DNA from: Glutamicibacter sp. MNS18
Lineage (GTDB): Bacteria; Actinomycetota; Actinomycetes; Actinomycetales; Micrococcaceae
Assembly: GCF_026107515.2 (NCBI RefSeq)
Contig: NZ_JAPCHW010000003.1
Span: forward strand, 248,001 to 312,000
Direction of reading: 5' to 3'
Length of the DNA: 64,000 nt
In this document: positions 1-9,034 of the stretch, piece after piece
Position numbering within the stretch: position 1 is the stretch's first letter
Layout: every line of letters begins with the position of its first letter
Position numbers and translations under genes: made by a program
The notes under the pieces: generated by a model
The model's input: only the letters and a program-made list of their open reading frames with translations
Told to the model about the DNA's origin: nothing
The model's database searches: none

Positions 1-825
1 TTCGGCACCACCCTGCGCGCGGCCATGGAGGCCAACGGCCCGCTCTGTGTGGGGATCGACCCGCACCCCGGGCTGCTGGCCGCCTGGGGGCTGGAGGATA
101 ACGCCGAATCGGTGCTCCGCTTCTCGCTGCGCGTCATCGAGGCCATGGACGGGGTAGCGGCCATCGTCAAACCGCAGGTGGCGCTGTACGAGCGTTTCGG
201 CTCGGCCGGGTTCGCCGCCCTGGAGCAGACCCTGGCCGCCGCCCGGGCGCAGGGGTTGCTGACCCTGGCCGATGCCAAACGCGGGGATATCGGCTCCACC
301 ATGGCCGCGTACGCCAGCGCCTGGCTGGATGATTCCTCCCCGTTGGCCGCCGACGCGGTGACCCTGAGCCCCTACCTGGGCTACGAGTCGCTGCGTCCGG
401 CGATCGACCTGGCGGCACGGACCGGCCGGGGGGTGTTCATCCTGGGGCTCACCTCCAACCCGGAAGGGCCCAGCGTGCAGCATGTGGGTGGTGCCGCCTC
501 GGTGGCCAAGACCGTCATCGATGCGGTCGCCCGGGAAAACGCCGGGGCCGGTGACCTGGGCCATGTGGGTCTGGTGATCGGCGCCACCGTCGGGGACGCC
601 CCGGCCAAGCTGGGCATCGACCTGGCTGCGACCAAGGCGCCGCTGCTGACCCCGGGCCTCGGCGCCCAGGGGGCCACGGCACGTGATCTTGCCGACTCTT
701 TTGCCGGCTCCTTCGGCCAGGTGCTGGCCACCAGCAGCCGCGATATCCTCCAGGCCGGTCCGGACCGGCCCACCCTGCGTGCCAGGGCCGAGGCGGTCCG
801 CGCCGAACTCATCGCGGCGGGTTAA
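1..825 (+). CDS. pyrF: Orotidine 5'-phosphate decarboxylase, type 2 (5' end outside window)
   Basis: Decarboxylates OMP to UMP, the last step of de novo pyrimidine synthesis, in the cytosol. The frame is open from base 1 (residues FGTTLRAAM before the first visible ATG at 25), so the true start lies upstream of the window and the gene is partial. The GIDPHP segment near the N-terminus and the DAKRGDIGST catalytic Lys/Asp motif, about 83 residues after the ATG at 25, are typical of the longer type 2 enzymes of actinobacteria. It ends at a TAA followed by a strong hairpin. mihF and gmk follow on the same strand, the usual actinobacterial order. Identification is firm; only the start is missing. 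Confidence 0.95.
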   Translation, partial: FGTTLRAAMEANGPLCVGIDPHPGLLAAWGLEDNAESVLRFSLRVIEAMDGVAAIVKPQVALYERFGSAGFAALEQTLAAARAQGLLTLADAKRGDIGSTMAAYASAWLDDSSPLAADAVTLSPYLGYESLRPAIDLAARTGRGVFILGLTSNPEGPSVQHVGGAASVAKTVIDAVARENAGAGDLGHVGLVIGATVGDAPAKLGIDLAATKAPLLTPGLGAQGATARDLADSFAGSFGQVLATSSRDILQAGPDRPTLRARAEAVRAELIAAG

Positions 826-842
826 GCGGATTAAGTAGTCAG

Positions 843-885
843 ATCGCGCTGTGGCCACTAAAGTTTCTGGTAGCCACAGCGCGAT
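843..885 (+). terminator. Hairpin terminator after pyrF
   Basis: A perfect 13-bp inverted repeat (843-855 against 873-885) encloses a 17-base loop, starting 17 bases after the pyrF stop. Only a short T-rich stretch (TTACTCTT) follows, as is common for actinobacterial terminators. It separates pyrF from the mihF-gmk-rpoZ group. Confidence 0.65.
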
Positions 886-963
886 TACTCTTGCAATCAG
901 GGCGATTGCTGGTTACGTTGACAACATGGCCTTAGTCCACAACTCGATGAAGGATGGCTGACG

Positions 964-1299
964 ATGGTACTGAGAGAACTTTCAGACGAAGACCGGATCC
1001 GCGCCCGTGCCAAGGCCCTGGCCGCCCGCACCCGCCGCGCCGAGATCAAAGCCCAGTTCAGCACCGGCAAAATCTCCATCACCGAAGTACTAGACTTGGT
1101 GTACGAAGATGAGGCAGTGGGTCGCATGCGTGTCATGGACCTGCTCGAATCGGTACCTGGTGTGGGCGAAGTCCGTGCCGCCAACCTGCTCGAACGTCTG
1201 GGGATTTCCCCGTCACGCCGCCTGCGCGGCCTGGGACGCAAGCAGCGGGTGGCCATCACCGAGCACTTCAAGCAATCACCGCCCAAAACGAAAGCGTAG
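964..1299 (+). CDS. mihF: Mycobacterial-type integration host factor (mIHF)
   Basis: Small basic nucleoid protein of 111 residues, unrelated in fold to HU/IHF, that binds and organises DNA in actinobacteria. The N-terminal third is rich in Arg/Ala/Lys (residues 8-30), followed by the helix-two-turn-helix segment with VPGVGEVRAANLLERLGI near residues 63-80, which resembles a helix-hairpin-helix DNA-binding motif. The ATG is preceded by AAGGATGG. A TTGACA hexamer lies at 918-923, though I see no clear -10 box at the right distance. It sits just upstream of gmk, its normal neighbour in this group. Confidence 0.93.
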   Translation: MVLRELSDEDRIRARAKALAARTRRAEIKAQFSTGKISITEVLDLVYEDEAVGRMRVMDLLESVPGVGEVRAANLLERLGISPSRRLRGLGRKQRVAITEHFKQSPPKTKA

Positions 1300-1302
1300 T
1301 CA

Positions 1303-1866
1303 ATGACCCCAGCGTCGGTAACAGTTCTGGCCGGCCCCACGGCCGTAGGCAAGGGAACCGTCTCCACCTACATCCGTGAGAACTATCCGCAGGTCTGGTT
1401 GTCGGTTTCGGCAACGACCCGTGATCCACGCCCGGGGGAGGTGGAAGGGGTCCACTACTACTTCGTGGGCCCACAACGCTTCGGTGAGCTGGTCGAATCC
1501 GGTGAAATGCTCGAATGGGCGGTAGTGCACGGGCGCAACAGCTACGGCACCATCCGCTCCACGGTGGAGCAGGCCGTGGCCGAAGGCAAGAAGGTGCTGC
1601 TGGAGATCGACCTGCAAGGTGCCCGGCAGGTCAAGCAGACCATGCCCGAGGCCCACTTCGTGTTCCTGGCCCCGCCATCCTGGGATGAATTGGTACGCCG
1701 GCTTGTGGGCCGGGGCACTGAATCCGCCGAGGAGCAGCAGCGCCGCCTGGAAACCGCTAAACTGGAACTTGCGGCGGAATCCGAATTCGACGTAACCATT
1801 GTCAACGACAGTGTGTCGCGTGCCGCCGAAGAGCTTGTGGCCCTGATGGGGCTAAACGAAAAATAA
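1303..1866 (+). CDS. gmk: Guanylate kinase
   Basis: Phosphorylates GMP to GDP with ATP. The 187-residue length is normal. The P-loop GPTAVGKGT lies at residues 11-19, followed by the GMP-binding region ([19 protein letters not shown]). The gene starts three bases after the mihF stop, so the two are almost certainly co-transcribed and possibly translationally coupled. rpoZ follows after 10 bases. No unusual features seen. Confidence 0.96.
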   Translation: MTPASVTVLAGPTAVGKGTVSTYIRENYPQVWLSVSATTRDPRPGEVEGVHYYFVGPQRFGELVESGEMLEWAVVHGRNSYGTIRSTVEQAVAEGKKVLLEIDLQGARQVKQTMPEAHFVFLAPPSWDELVRRLVGRGTESAEEQQRRLETAKLELAAESEFDVTIVNDSVSRAAEELVALMGLNEK

Positions 1867-1876
1867 GGGGAGTCTT

Positions 1877-2134
1877 GTGACTGAAAACCTCGAAGGAATC
1901 ATCAACCCTTCAATTGACTCATTGCTGAAGAAGGAAGAGTCAAAGTACGCGCTGGTGCTGAATTCGGCCAAGCGCGCCCGCCAGATCAACGCCTACTACG
2001 CGCAGCTGAACGAGGGCCTGTTCGAGTACGTTGGGCCGCTGGTGGAAACCAAGCTCAACGAAAAGCCGTTGACCATCGCCTTGCGTGAACTCAACGAGGG
2101 CCTGCTGAAGGTCACCCCGGCCGAAGCCGAGTAG
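1877..2134 (+). CDS. rpoZ: RNA polymerase omega subunit
   Basis: 85-residue omega subunit that helps assemble and stabilise RNA polymerase. The conserved core [16 protein letters not shown] binds around the beta' C-terminus, and ends with the [13 protein letters not shown] helix. It starts at GTG 1877, with AAGGGGAG as ribosome binding site close upstream. It is the last gene of the mihF-gmk-rpoZ group, followed by an intrinsic terminator. Confidence 0.95.
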   Translation: MTENLEGIINPSIDSLLKKEESKYALVLNSAKRARQINAYYAQLNEGLFEYVGPLVETKLNEKPLTIALRELNEGLLKVTPAEAE

Positions 2135-2148
2135 CACCGACGAACCCC

Positions 2149-2187
2149 GGATGGCGCCCCACACACCTGGTGGCGCCATCCGCTTTT
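2149..2187 (+). terminator. Intrinsic terminator after rpoZ
   Basis: Perfect 10-bp stem GGATGGCGCC / GGCGCCATCC (2149-2158 and 2172-2181) followed by GCTTTT. It ends shortly before the TTG start of coaBC, so coaBC must use its own promoter in this very short gap or rely on readthrough. Confidence 0.8.
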
Positions 2188-2204
2188 AACCTAGAGGATC
2201 ATTC

Positions 2205-3407
2205 TTGAAGAGAATCGTGCTGGGCGTCTCCGCCGGAATCGCCGCCTACAAGTCCGTGTTGCTGCTCCGACTGCTGCGGGAAGCCGGCCACCATGTGGAC
2301 GTGATTCCCACCGCGAACGTGGCCCGGTTCGTGGGCAACGCCACCTTCGAGGCGTTGAGCGGCAACCCGGTGACCTCCGAGGTCTTCGACGCCGTGGATA
2401 CCGTCAACCACGTGCGCCTGGGACAACAGGCCGATCTGGTGCTGGTGGTCCCGGCCACCGCCGACCTGCTGGCCAAGGCCGCCTCCGGGCTGGCCGACGA
2501 CCTGCTCACCGGCACCCTGCTGGCCACCCGCGCCCCGGTGGTCATGGCCCCCGCCATGCACACCGAAATGTGGCAGCACCCGGCCACCGAGGCCAATGTG
2601 GCGATGCTGCGCTCCCGCGGGGTGCATATCATCGAACCGGCCGTGGGACGGCTCACCGGCCAGGACTCCGGCCCCGGTCGGCTACCGGAACCAGAGCAGA
2701 TCCTCGAACAGATCCAGGTGCACCTCGGCGAGGCGGTACTGGCCGGACGCAAGGTGCTGGTCACCGCCGGGGGAACCCGCGAACCGCTGGACCCGGTGCG
2801 TTACCTGGGCAACCGGTCCTCGGGACGCCAGGGGGTGGCTTTGGCCCGGGCGGCCCGCGATGCCGGAGCCGAGGTCACCCTGATCGCCACCCACCTGGAG
2901 GTTCCGGCCCCGCACGGGGTGCAGCTGATCCAGGCCTCCTCGGCCCTGGACCTGCATGAGGCGGTTTTCGCACACGCCCCGGGGCAGGATGTACTGATCA
3001 TGAACGCGGCCGTGGCGGATTTCCGCCCGGCCAGCATCGAATCGGCCAAGATCAAGAAACGTGATGGGCATTCGGCACCGCTGATCGAACTGGTACGCAA
3101 CCCCGACATCCTCGCCGACGTGGTCACCGCGCGCGACACCGACCCGTTGTTGCCGCGATTGATCGTGGGCTTTGCCGCGGAAACCGGGGATGGCGAGGGC
3201 AGCGTGCTGGACTACGGTCGGGCCAAGCTGGCCACGAAGGGGTGCGAGATGCTGGTGGTCAACGAGGTGGGGGCGGCCAAGACCTTCGGCGCCGAAACCA
3301 ACGAGGCCACGATCCTCTTCGCCGACGGGAAAGCCGCCGTGAACGCCGCCGGAAGCAAAATCGAGGTGGCCCGAATCGTCATAAACCAGCTGGCCAACGC
3401 AATATAG
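2205..3407 (+). CDS. coaBC: Bifunctional phosphopantothenoylcysteine decarboxylase / phosphopantothenate-cysteine ligase
   Basis: Makes 4'-phosphopantetheine precursors for coenzyme A. The N-terminal flavoprotein half (about 1-175) has the LGVSAGIAAYKS start and the PAMHTEMW substrate-recognition clamp. The C-terminal synthetase half (about 185-400) has VTAGGTREPLDPVRYLGNRSSGRQG and the lysine-rich KIKKRDG loop. At 400 residues it is a normal full-length fusion. The start is TTG 2205, with TAGAGGATC before it as a modest ribosome binding site. metK follows, a frequent pairing in actinobacteria. Confidence 0.95.
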   Translation: MKRIVLGVSAGIAAYKSVLLLRLLREAGHHVDVIPTANVARFVGNATFEALSGNPVTSEVFDAVDTVNHVRLGQQADLVLVVPATADLLAKAASGLADDLLTGTLLATRAPVVMAPAMHTEMWQHPATEANVAMLRSRGVHIIEPAVGRLTGQDSGPGRLPEPEQILEQIQVHLGEAVLAGRKVLVTAGGTREPLDPVRYLGNRSSGRQGVALARAARDAGAEVTLIATHLEVPAPHGVQLIQASSALDLHEAVFAHAPGQDVLIMNAAVADFRPASIESAKIKKRDGHSAPLIELVRNPDILADVVTARDTDPLLPRLIVGFAAETGDGEGSVLDYGRAKLATKGCEMLVVNEVGAAKTFGAETNEATILFADGKAAVNAAGSKIEVARIVINQLANAI

Positions 3408-3495
3408 CGGTCACCGTGCGTCATACGTGATCAGCACCATGTCGCACGTGTTCACCGTTCGCCCCTCCAGCTGCCCACCGGTCCGTGCGACCAGA

Positions 3496-3501
3496 TAGAG
3501 T
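3496..3501 (+). promoter_or_regulatory. Candidate -10 box of a leaderless metK promoter
   Basis: TAGAGT lies seven bases before the metK GTG, so a transcript starting there would begin at or next to the start codon. No clear Shine-Dalgarno sequence precedes the GTG. No good -35 hexamer is visible, so the call is tentative. Confidence 0.3.
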
Positions 3502-3507
3502 AACAAC

Positions 3508-4713
3508 GTGACTTCAAGAACCCCTGAACTACGTCTTTTCACCTCGGAATCCGTGACCGAAGGACACCCGGATAAGATCTGCGACCAGATCTCCGATGCG
3601 ATCCTGGATGCCATGCTGGCCCAGGACCCGAACTCGAAGGTCGCCGTCGAGACCCTGACCACCACCGGGCTGGTCCATGTCGCCGGCGAGGTGACCACCA
3701 ACGGCTACGTCGAGATCCCGGAGATCGTGCGCCGCACCATCCTGGACATCGGCTACGATTCCTCGGCCAACGGATTCGACGGGGCCCGCTGCGGTGTCTC
3801 GGTGTCCATCGGCCAGCAATCCCAGGAGATCCACGACGGGGTCTTCAACTCCCTGGAAGCCCGCCAGGGCACCGCCAAGGACCCGCGCGACCTGCAGGGC
3901 GCCGGCGACCAGGGGCTGATGTTCGGCTACGCCTCGGATGAGACCGAATCGCTGATGCCCACCCCGATCTACCTGGCCCACCGGCTCTCCGAACGACTCA
4001 CCCAGGTGCGCAAGAACGCCCGCCTGCCGCTGCTGCGTCCGGACGGCAAAACCCAGGTCACCATCGGCTACGACGGGGACACCCCGGTCTCCGTCGACAC
4101 CGTGGTGGTCTCCAGCCAGCATGCCGCCGAATACGAGCTGGAGACGCTGAAGGCCGACCTGTTCGAGGAGGTGGTCAGCCCGGTGCTGGAGAAGTCCGGC
4201 CTGGACACCTCGAAGACCAGCATCATCCTGAACCCCTCGGGCCCGTTCATCATCGGCGGACCGGTGGGGGACGCTGGACTGACCGGACGCAAGATCATCG
4301 TGGACACCTACGGCGGCTTCGCCCGCCACGGCGGCGGCGCCTTCTCCGGCAAGGATCCCTCCAAGGTGGACCGCTCCGCCGCCTACGCCATGCGCTGGGT
4401 GGCCAAGAACGTGGTGGCCGCCGGTCTGGCACGCCGCGTCGAGGTGCAGATCGCCTACGCCATCGGGGTGGCCACCCCGGTGGGCCTGTATGTGGAGACC
4501 TTCGGCACCGAAACCGTGGATCCGGCCAAGATCACCCGCGCCATCAACGAGATCTTCGACCTGCGCCCGTTGGGCATCATCGAGGAGCTGGACCTCAAGC
4601 GACCGATCTACCAGAAGACCGCCGCCCACGGACACTTCGGCCGTGAGGACAACGACTTCAGCTGGGAACGGCTGGACAAGGTCGAGGCCCTGCGCGCCTG
4701 GTTCAACGCCTAG
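3508..4713 (+). CDS. metK: S-adenosylmethionine synthase
   Basis: Condenses methionine and ATP to S-adenosylmethionine; cytosolic tetramer. All signature motifs are present: [16 protein letters not shown] near the N-terminus, [12 protein letters not shown] (about 130-142) and the glycine-rich [19 protein letters not shown] (about 272-290). Its 401 residues are typical of actinobacterial forms. It starts at GTG 3508 without an obvious ribosome binding site. No SAM riboswitch was recognised in the 100-base gap upstream. priA follows after 23 bases. Confidence 0.97.
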   Translation: MTSRTPELRLFTSESVTEGHPDKICDQISDAILDAMLAQDPNSKVAVETLTTTGLVHVAGEVTTNGYVEIPEIVRRTILDIGYDSSANGFDGARCGVSVSIGQQSQEIHDGVFNSLEARQGTAKDPRDLQGAGDQGLMFGYASDETESLMPTPIYLAHRLSERLTQVRKNARLPLLRPDGKTQVTIGYDGDTPVSVDTVVVSSQHAAEYELETLKADLFEEVVSPVLEKSGLDTSKTSIILNPSGPFIIGGPVGDAGLTGRKIIVDTYGGFARHGGGAFSGKDPSKVDRSAAYAMRWVAKNVVAAGLARRVEVQIAYAIGVATPVGLYVETFGTETVDPAKITRAINEIFDLRPLGIIEELDLKRPIYQKTAAHGHFGREDNDFSWERLDKVEALRAWFNA

Positions 4714-4736
4714 GCACCTGGGAAGAGGATGACCTG

Positions 4737-6686
4737 GTGCAACAGGATGCACTGATCTCGGCACCCGAGCCGCCGGTAATCGAACTGGTGGCCCGGGTGC
4801 TGCTTGATTCCCCGGTCCCGCACCTGGACCGGCCCTTCGACTACATCGTCCCGCCCTCCCTGCACGAGCAGGCGGGAATCGGGATGCGGGTCAAGGTCCC
4901 GTTCTCCGGGCGCCAGCTCGACGGATTCATCACCGAACTGCAGCACGAGGTGCGCCCGGTCATGAAACTGCGCGAACTGGGCAAGATCGTCTCGGATACC
5001 CGGGTGCTGTTCCCCGAGGTGCTCGAATGTGCCGAACTGGTTGCCGAACGCTACGCCGGAACCCTGTGGGACGTGGTGCGCCAGGGAATCCCGCCGCGGG
5101 CCGCCCGGGTGGAAAAGGAAACCCGGGAACCGGCCGAGCTGGTGCTACCCGAGGTGGAGACGAACCAGCTTTCGCACTACGAGGGTGGTCCGGAGCTGCT
5201 CCAGGCGCTGGCCGAGGGCCGGCGGCAACGTGTGGTGACCAGCTGGGTACCGAACTTCCCCGGCTCCTGGCCGGGCTTCATCCTGGACGCCGCCCGCCCA
5301 GTACTGGGCCGCGGCAAGGCGGTGCTGGTGATCGTGCCCGATGCCGCGGACCTGGAACGGCTGGGCGTATACCTGGATGAGACCATCGGCCAATCGGCCT
5401 ACGCACGACTGCAGGCCGAGGACGGACCGACCCTGCGCTACCGGAACTTCCTGCGGGCCATCGGCGGGGAAGTGCCCCTGGTGATCGGTACCCGCTCCGC
5501 GGCCCTGTGCCACCTGCCGGATCTGGAACTGGTGATCATCTGGCAGGACAACGACCAATCCCACCGCGAGCAGCGCGCCCCGTACCAGCACAGCCGGGAA
5601 GTGGTGCTGCTGCGCAGCCAGCACAGCGGATGCTCGCTGCTGGTGGCTTCCAGCTCCCGATCGGTCGAAGCCCAACGCCTGGTGGATACCGGATGGGCCG
5701 CGGAACTCAAGCTGCCGCGCCAGGAGCTGCGCTCCCGGGTCGCCCGGGTGGCGGCGACCACCAGCGACTTCGAGTTGGACCGCGACCCGGTGCTGGCCCA
5801 CGCCCGCATCCCCTCCCTGGCCTGGCGGGAGGCCAGCAAGGCACTGGAAACCGGCCCGGTCCTGGTCCAGGTGGCCCGCACCGGCTTCATGCCGGCGCTG
5901 GCCTGCCAGGACTGCCGCAGCTATGCCCGTTGCCCCGAATGCCAGGGACCACTGCAACTGTCCGGGGCCGGGGGTGCTGTGAACTGCAAGTGGTGCGGTA
6001 CCTTCTTCCGCAACCACCGGTGTGCCGAGTGCTCCTCGCCGCGGATCCGGGCACTCAGCATCGGTGCGGATCGCACCGCGGAGGAATTGGGACAGGCCTT
6101 CGCCAAGGTCCCGGTGATTTCCTCCACCGGAGCCAAACCGGTCCGCCAGGTCCCGGACAAGCCGGCATTGGTGGTCGCCACCCCGGGTGCCGAGCCGACG
6201 GCAGCGGCAGGCTACGGGGCGGTGTTGCTGCTGGATGCCGACAAGATGATGGCCCATGACTCACTGCGCAATGCCGAGCAGGTCATGGCCCGCTGGTTCA
6301 CGGCAGCGGCCCTGGCCCGCGCCCAGGGGGTCGTGGTGCTCACCGGAAATCCCACGCCGGCCGGTGCCGCGCTGGTGCGCTGGGATCCGGCCGGATTCGC
6401 CGAACGCGAGTTGGCCGAACGCCACCAGGTCGGCCTGCCACCGGCGGTCCGCTCGGCGATCATCAGCGGTCCCGGTGCCGAACGGTTTGTCGCCGCATTG
6501 ACAGTGCCGGTGCGGGTGCACGGGCCGGCCATCAACGAGCAATCCCACGAGCACCGCTATGTACTGTTCTTCAGCTACGCCGATGGCGCACAGGTCACCG
6601 CGGCCCTGCGGGCACTGCGGGCGAGGATGTCCGCGGCGAAGGAACCGGTGGTGAATATCGCCGTGGATCCGGACGAGGTGCTTTAG
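4737..6686 (+). CDS. priA: PriA-like primosomal protein N' without helicase motifs
   Basis: Homologue of the replication-restart protein PriA, 649 residues. The N-terminal DNA-binding domain (LLDSPVPHLDRPFDYIVP) is conserved, and eight cysteines in the middle (CQDCRSYARC through CAECSS, roughly residues 385-440) keep the zinc-binding site. The P-loop is absent, and the Walker B / DEEH region (about residues 267-275) reads IIWQDNDQS. This is the known actinobacterial form, annotated as a probable PriA that probably does not hydrolyse ATP as a helicase. It starts at GTG 4737, 23 bases after metK. In many relatives fmt follows; here a convergent, unrelated block begins. Confidence 0.9.
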   Translation: MQQDALISAPEPPVIELVARVLLDSPVPHLDRPFDYIVPPSLHEQAGIGMRVKVPFSGRQLDGFITELQHEVRPVMKLRELGKIVSDTRVLFPEVLECAELVAERYAGTLWDVVRQGIPPRAARVEKETREPAELVLPEVETNQLSHYEGGPELLQALAEGRRQRVVTSWVPNFPGSWPGFILDAARPVLGRGKAVLVIVPDAADLERLGVYLDETIGQSAYARLQAEDGPTLRYRNFLRAIGGEVPLVIGTRSAALCHLPDLELVIIWQDNDQSHREQRAPYQHSREVVLLRSQHSGCSLLVASSSRSVEAQRLVDTGWAAELKLPRQELRSRVARVAATTSDFELDRDPVLAHARIPSLAWREASKALETGPVLVQVARTGFMPALACQDCRSYARCPECQGPLQLSGAGGAVNCKWCGTFFRNHRCAECSSPRIRALSIGADRTAEELGQAFAKVPVISSTGAKPVRQVPDKPALVVATPGAEPTAAAGYGAVLLLDADKMMAHDSLRNAEQVMARWFTAAALARAQGVVVLTGNPTPAGAALVRWDPAGFAERELAERHQVGLPPAVRSAIISGPGAERFVAALTVPVRVHGPAINEQSHEHRYVLFFSYADGAQVTAALRALRARMSAAKEPVVNIAVDPDEVL

Positions 6687-6704
6687 CCGGGCCTACCGCC
6701 CGGC
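6686..6704. terminator. Compact bidirectional terminator between priA and the glycosyltransferase
   Basis: A 7-bp GCCGGGC / GCCCGGC stem with a five-base loop. It begins on the last base of the priA stop codon, and the stop codon of the convergent glycosyltransferase lies in its loop, so both genes end inside the same hairpin. Confidence 0.55.
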
Positions 6705-8132
6705 GCGCAGATCCAGGGACAGGTAGCCGTTGCGCGTGGTGTAGATGCCAGCATGGCCCAGGTCGGCAGCCAACTGCCCGGTGGGCGAACCGATCCGTTT
6801 CGGGGTGCCTGTCACCCCGTGGTGGGTTGGTTGCAGGTACAGGTCGTGGATCCGCGGTTCCAAGGGTGCAGCCAGTACGGTCTGCGGTGACAGCGCGAAA
6901 CCCGGTGGGACCCGTTCCAGTTCCAGCCCGACCTCCGCCGTCCCGCCCCTGGGGCGCACCAGCAACCGTGCCGCGCTGACCTGTTCACCGGTCCCGGCCA
7001 GCAGCCAACCCCGTTGCGCCCCCGACGCCGGTTGCAGCTTCCACTGCTGGCCCAGGACCACCTCGGTGGCAGCCAGATCCACCAGGCCGCGCATGTCCCC
7101 GCGCCGGACCCGTTCGGAGCGTTCGCGGAACGGGTAGGGCAATCCGGCTTCCAGGTGCGTTGGCAGGTGCTGTTCCACGAACTGGCGATGGGCCGTGACC
7201 GTGAGCCGTCGACGCTGGGGAGTCATCGCCAGGAACCGTGCCGGCAGGTAGCTTCGCAGGATCTTGCGCCGGTATAGATCCAGGACCAGCTCACCGGCCA
7301 GCTGCCGATCGGGGCAACCCTGCTCGATGATGCCCGCGATGGTGTGCACCGATGCGGTGTAGCTGTGCGGATGGCTGCGCCGGGCACTGATATTGTTCCC
7401 GTCGTCCCGTGCCCGCAGGAAGTAGTAGTCCTGCTCGGCAAGGATCGATACCCGTCCGGCCGCAAGGTAGCACCTGGAGATGAGCATGCCGTCCTCCAGG
7501 CGGACCCGGCCCTCCGGGAAAAGCAGTGCATGTTCCTGCAGCAACCGACGCCGGATGAGCTTCTGCGGTGACAGGGTGGCAAAGACCGTGCGCAAGGGCG
7601 CATCGACCAGGGTCCTGTCGAAGATGGCCTGGTTGACCCGGCGCCCGTGAAGCCCGGCCATCCGCGGCAAGACCATGTCGCTGAGGTGCAGGTCGGCGAA
7701 GTCCACCATGGAGCGCAGCGCCTGCGGGGCCATGACGTCATCGGCGTCGGCGAAGAACACGTAGTCGGCCCGGGACGCGGCGATGCCCCGGTTGCGCGGT
7801 TGCCCGGGCCAGCCGCTGTTGCGTTGCCAGATCAACCGGACGTTGGGGTGCTCCCGGGCGAAGCGGTCCAGCAGCGCCGCGCTGCCGTCGGTGGATCCGT
7901 CATCGACCAGCACGATCTCGAAGTGCCCGGCATCCAGGTCCTGGGCGGTGAGGGATTCGAGCAGCTCACCAAGGTAGGGCATGGCGTTGTAGACCGGGAC
8001 GATGACGGCCACCCGCGCGGTAGCGGCACTGCGGCTGGGTCCGGTATCCAGCGTGTTGACCCGTCCCTGGAGCAGTTGCGAAACCAGCCGTCCGGCCCGC
8101 CTGCGCAGCGAACCCACCTTTGCCTGGAACAT
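6693..8132 (-). CDS. Family 2 glycosyltransferase
   Basis: A 479-residue GT-A fold enzyme that probably transfers a sugar or sugar-phosphate to a cell-envelope acceptor; acceptor unknown. The nucleotide-sugar domain starts with VAVIVPVYNAMPYL, has the DDGSTDGS motif and the ADADDV metal-binding motif, and is followed by about 230 residues of C-terminal region with no function I recognise. I chose the ATG at 8132 because it directly precedes the basic leader. An in-frame ATG at 8219 has a better GGGAG box but adds 29 unlikely residues. It lies downstream of the ABC exporter on the same strand. Confidence 0.8.
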   Translation of the reverse strand: MFQAKVGSLRRRAGRLVSQLLQGRVNTLDTGPSRSAATARVAVIVPVYNAMPYLGELLESLTAQDLDAGHFEIVLVDDGSTDGSAALLDRFAREHPNVRLIWQRNSGWPGQPRNRGIAASRADYVFFADADDVMAPQALRSMVDFADLHLSDMVLPRMAGLHGRRVNQAIFDRTLVDAPLRTVFATLSPQKLIRRRLLQEHALLFPEGRVRLEDGMLISRCYLAAGRVSILAEQDYYFLRARDDGNNISARRSHPHSYTASVHTIAGIIEQGCPDRQLAGELVLDLYRRKILRSYLPARFLAMTPQRRRLTVTAHRQFVEQHLPTHLEAGLPYPFRERSERVRRGDMRGLVDLAATEVVLGQQWKLQPASGAQRGWLLAGTGEQVSAARLLVRPRGGTAEVGLELERVPPGFALSPQTVLAAPLEPRIHDLYLQPTHHGVTGTPKRIGSPTGQLAADLGHAGIYTTRNGYLSLDLRAGR

Positions 8133-8254
8133 GGGCAGGATCCCAACCTCTTCCGATACCGATTGCCGGCCGATGCCCGGCCATTGGATACACAGTACCT
8201 TCCCGCCGGGGCGGGCCATAGTCTCCCGGTCGGCAGCGGGGGTTCGGGAAATGC

Positions 8255-9034
8255 TCAACGGCGGGTGCGGCGGCGGAAAAACCAGCTGCCCAAGATGACC
8301 GAGAAGAGCAGGATCGCCAGGCACCAGCCGACAGCCCAGATCCACTGGTTGCCCGGGTCCCCGCCCAGCATCAACGCGCGGATGGTGTCGATGATCGGGG
8401 TCATCGGCTGATAGGTGGCCAGCGGACGCAACCAGGACACCAAGGACTCCAGGGGAACGAACCCGCTGGACAGGTAGGGCAGGAAGAGCAGGATGAACCC
8501 GTAGCCATTGGCGCTTTCCGGGCTGGAGGCGGCCAGCCCGATGGCGGCAAAGAGGTAGGTGATGGCCAGGATGTATCCGGTAATCAGGGCCGCTGCACCG
8601 AGCCAATCCAGCAACGTGCCACCGGCCCGGAATCCCACGAGCACTGCCACCACCAGCACAATGGAGGTGGCCAGCAGGTTGCGCAGCACACTGGCCAGCA
8701 CATGCCCGGTCAGGACCGCCGAGGCGCGCACGGGCATGGACCGGAACCTGTCCACGATCCCGGATTTCAGGTCATTGGCCACATAGACCGAGGTGGTGGA
8801 GGCACCGAAACCGGCGCAGGTCAGGATGATCGCCGGGGCGACGAAGTCGACATAGGAGCCGGTCGGGTCCAGGGCCCCGCCGAAAACGGCGGTCATCAAG
8901 AGCATCAACATTACCGGTAGGACGATGGCCAGCAGCAGGGATTCACCATCACGCAGCGAATGGCGAAGGCTGCGAATGGTGAACAGCCATTCCGGGGCCG
9001 TGTGGCGCACGCGGGCCAAGTGGTGGGTGCTCAT
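8255..9034 (-). CDS. ABC-2 type drug exporter permease (DrrB-like)
   Basis: 259-residue integral membrane subunit with about six hydrophobic segments and the ABC-2 permease pattern, including a PVRASAVLTGHVLASVLRN stretch in the cytoplasmic loop. It pairs with the ATPase encoded just upstream, with which it overlaps by 4 bases (stop of one within the start of the other), so the two are translated together. DrrAB-type transporters export drugs or lipophilic molecules. The substrate cannot be read from the sequence, but the divergent TetR-type regulator suggests a sensed toxic compound. Confidence 0.88.
   Translation of the reverse strand: MSTHHLARVRHTAPEWLFTIRSLRHSLRDGESLLLAIVLPVMLMLLMTAVFGGALDPTGSYVDFVAPAIILTCAGFGASTTSVYVANDLKSGIVDRFRSMPVRASAVLTGHVLASVLRNLLATSIVLVVAVLVGFRAGGTLLDWLGAAALITGYILAITYLFAAIGLAASSPESANGYGFILLFLPYLSSGFVPLESLVSWLRPLATYQPMTPIIDTIRALMLGGDPGNQWIWAVGWCLAILLFSVILGSWFFRRRTRR

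Noticed and set aside
3408-3507. SAM riboswitch in front of metK
   Set aside because: The gap is only 100 bases and shows none of the paired elements expected of SAM riboswitches.
3529-4764. A 411-codon minus-strand frame opposite metK
   Set aside because: Antisense shadow of metK with no recognisable motif or ribosome binding site.
6693-8606. A longer, 637-residue form of the glycosyltransferase
   Set aside because: The first 130 residues are read out of frame through the permease gene and are not protein-like.
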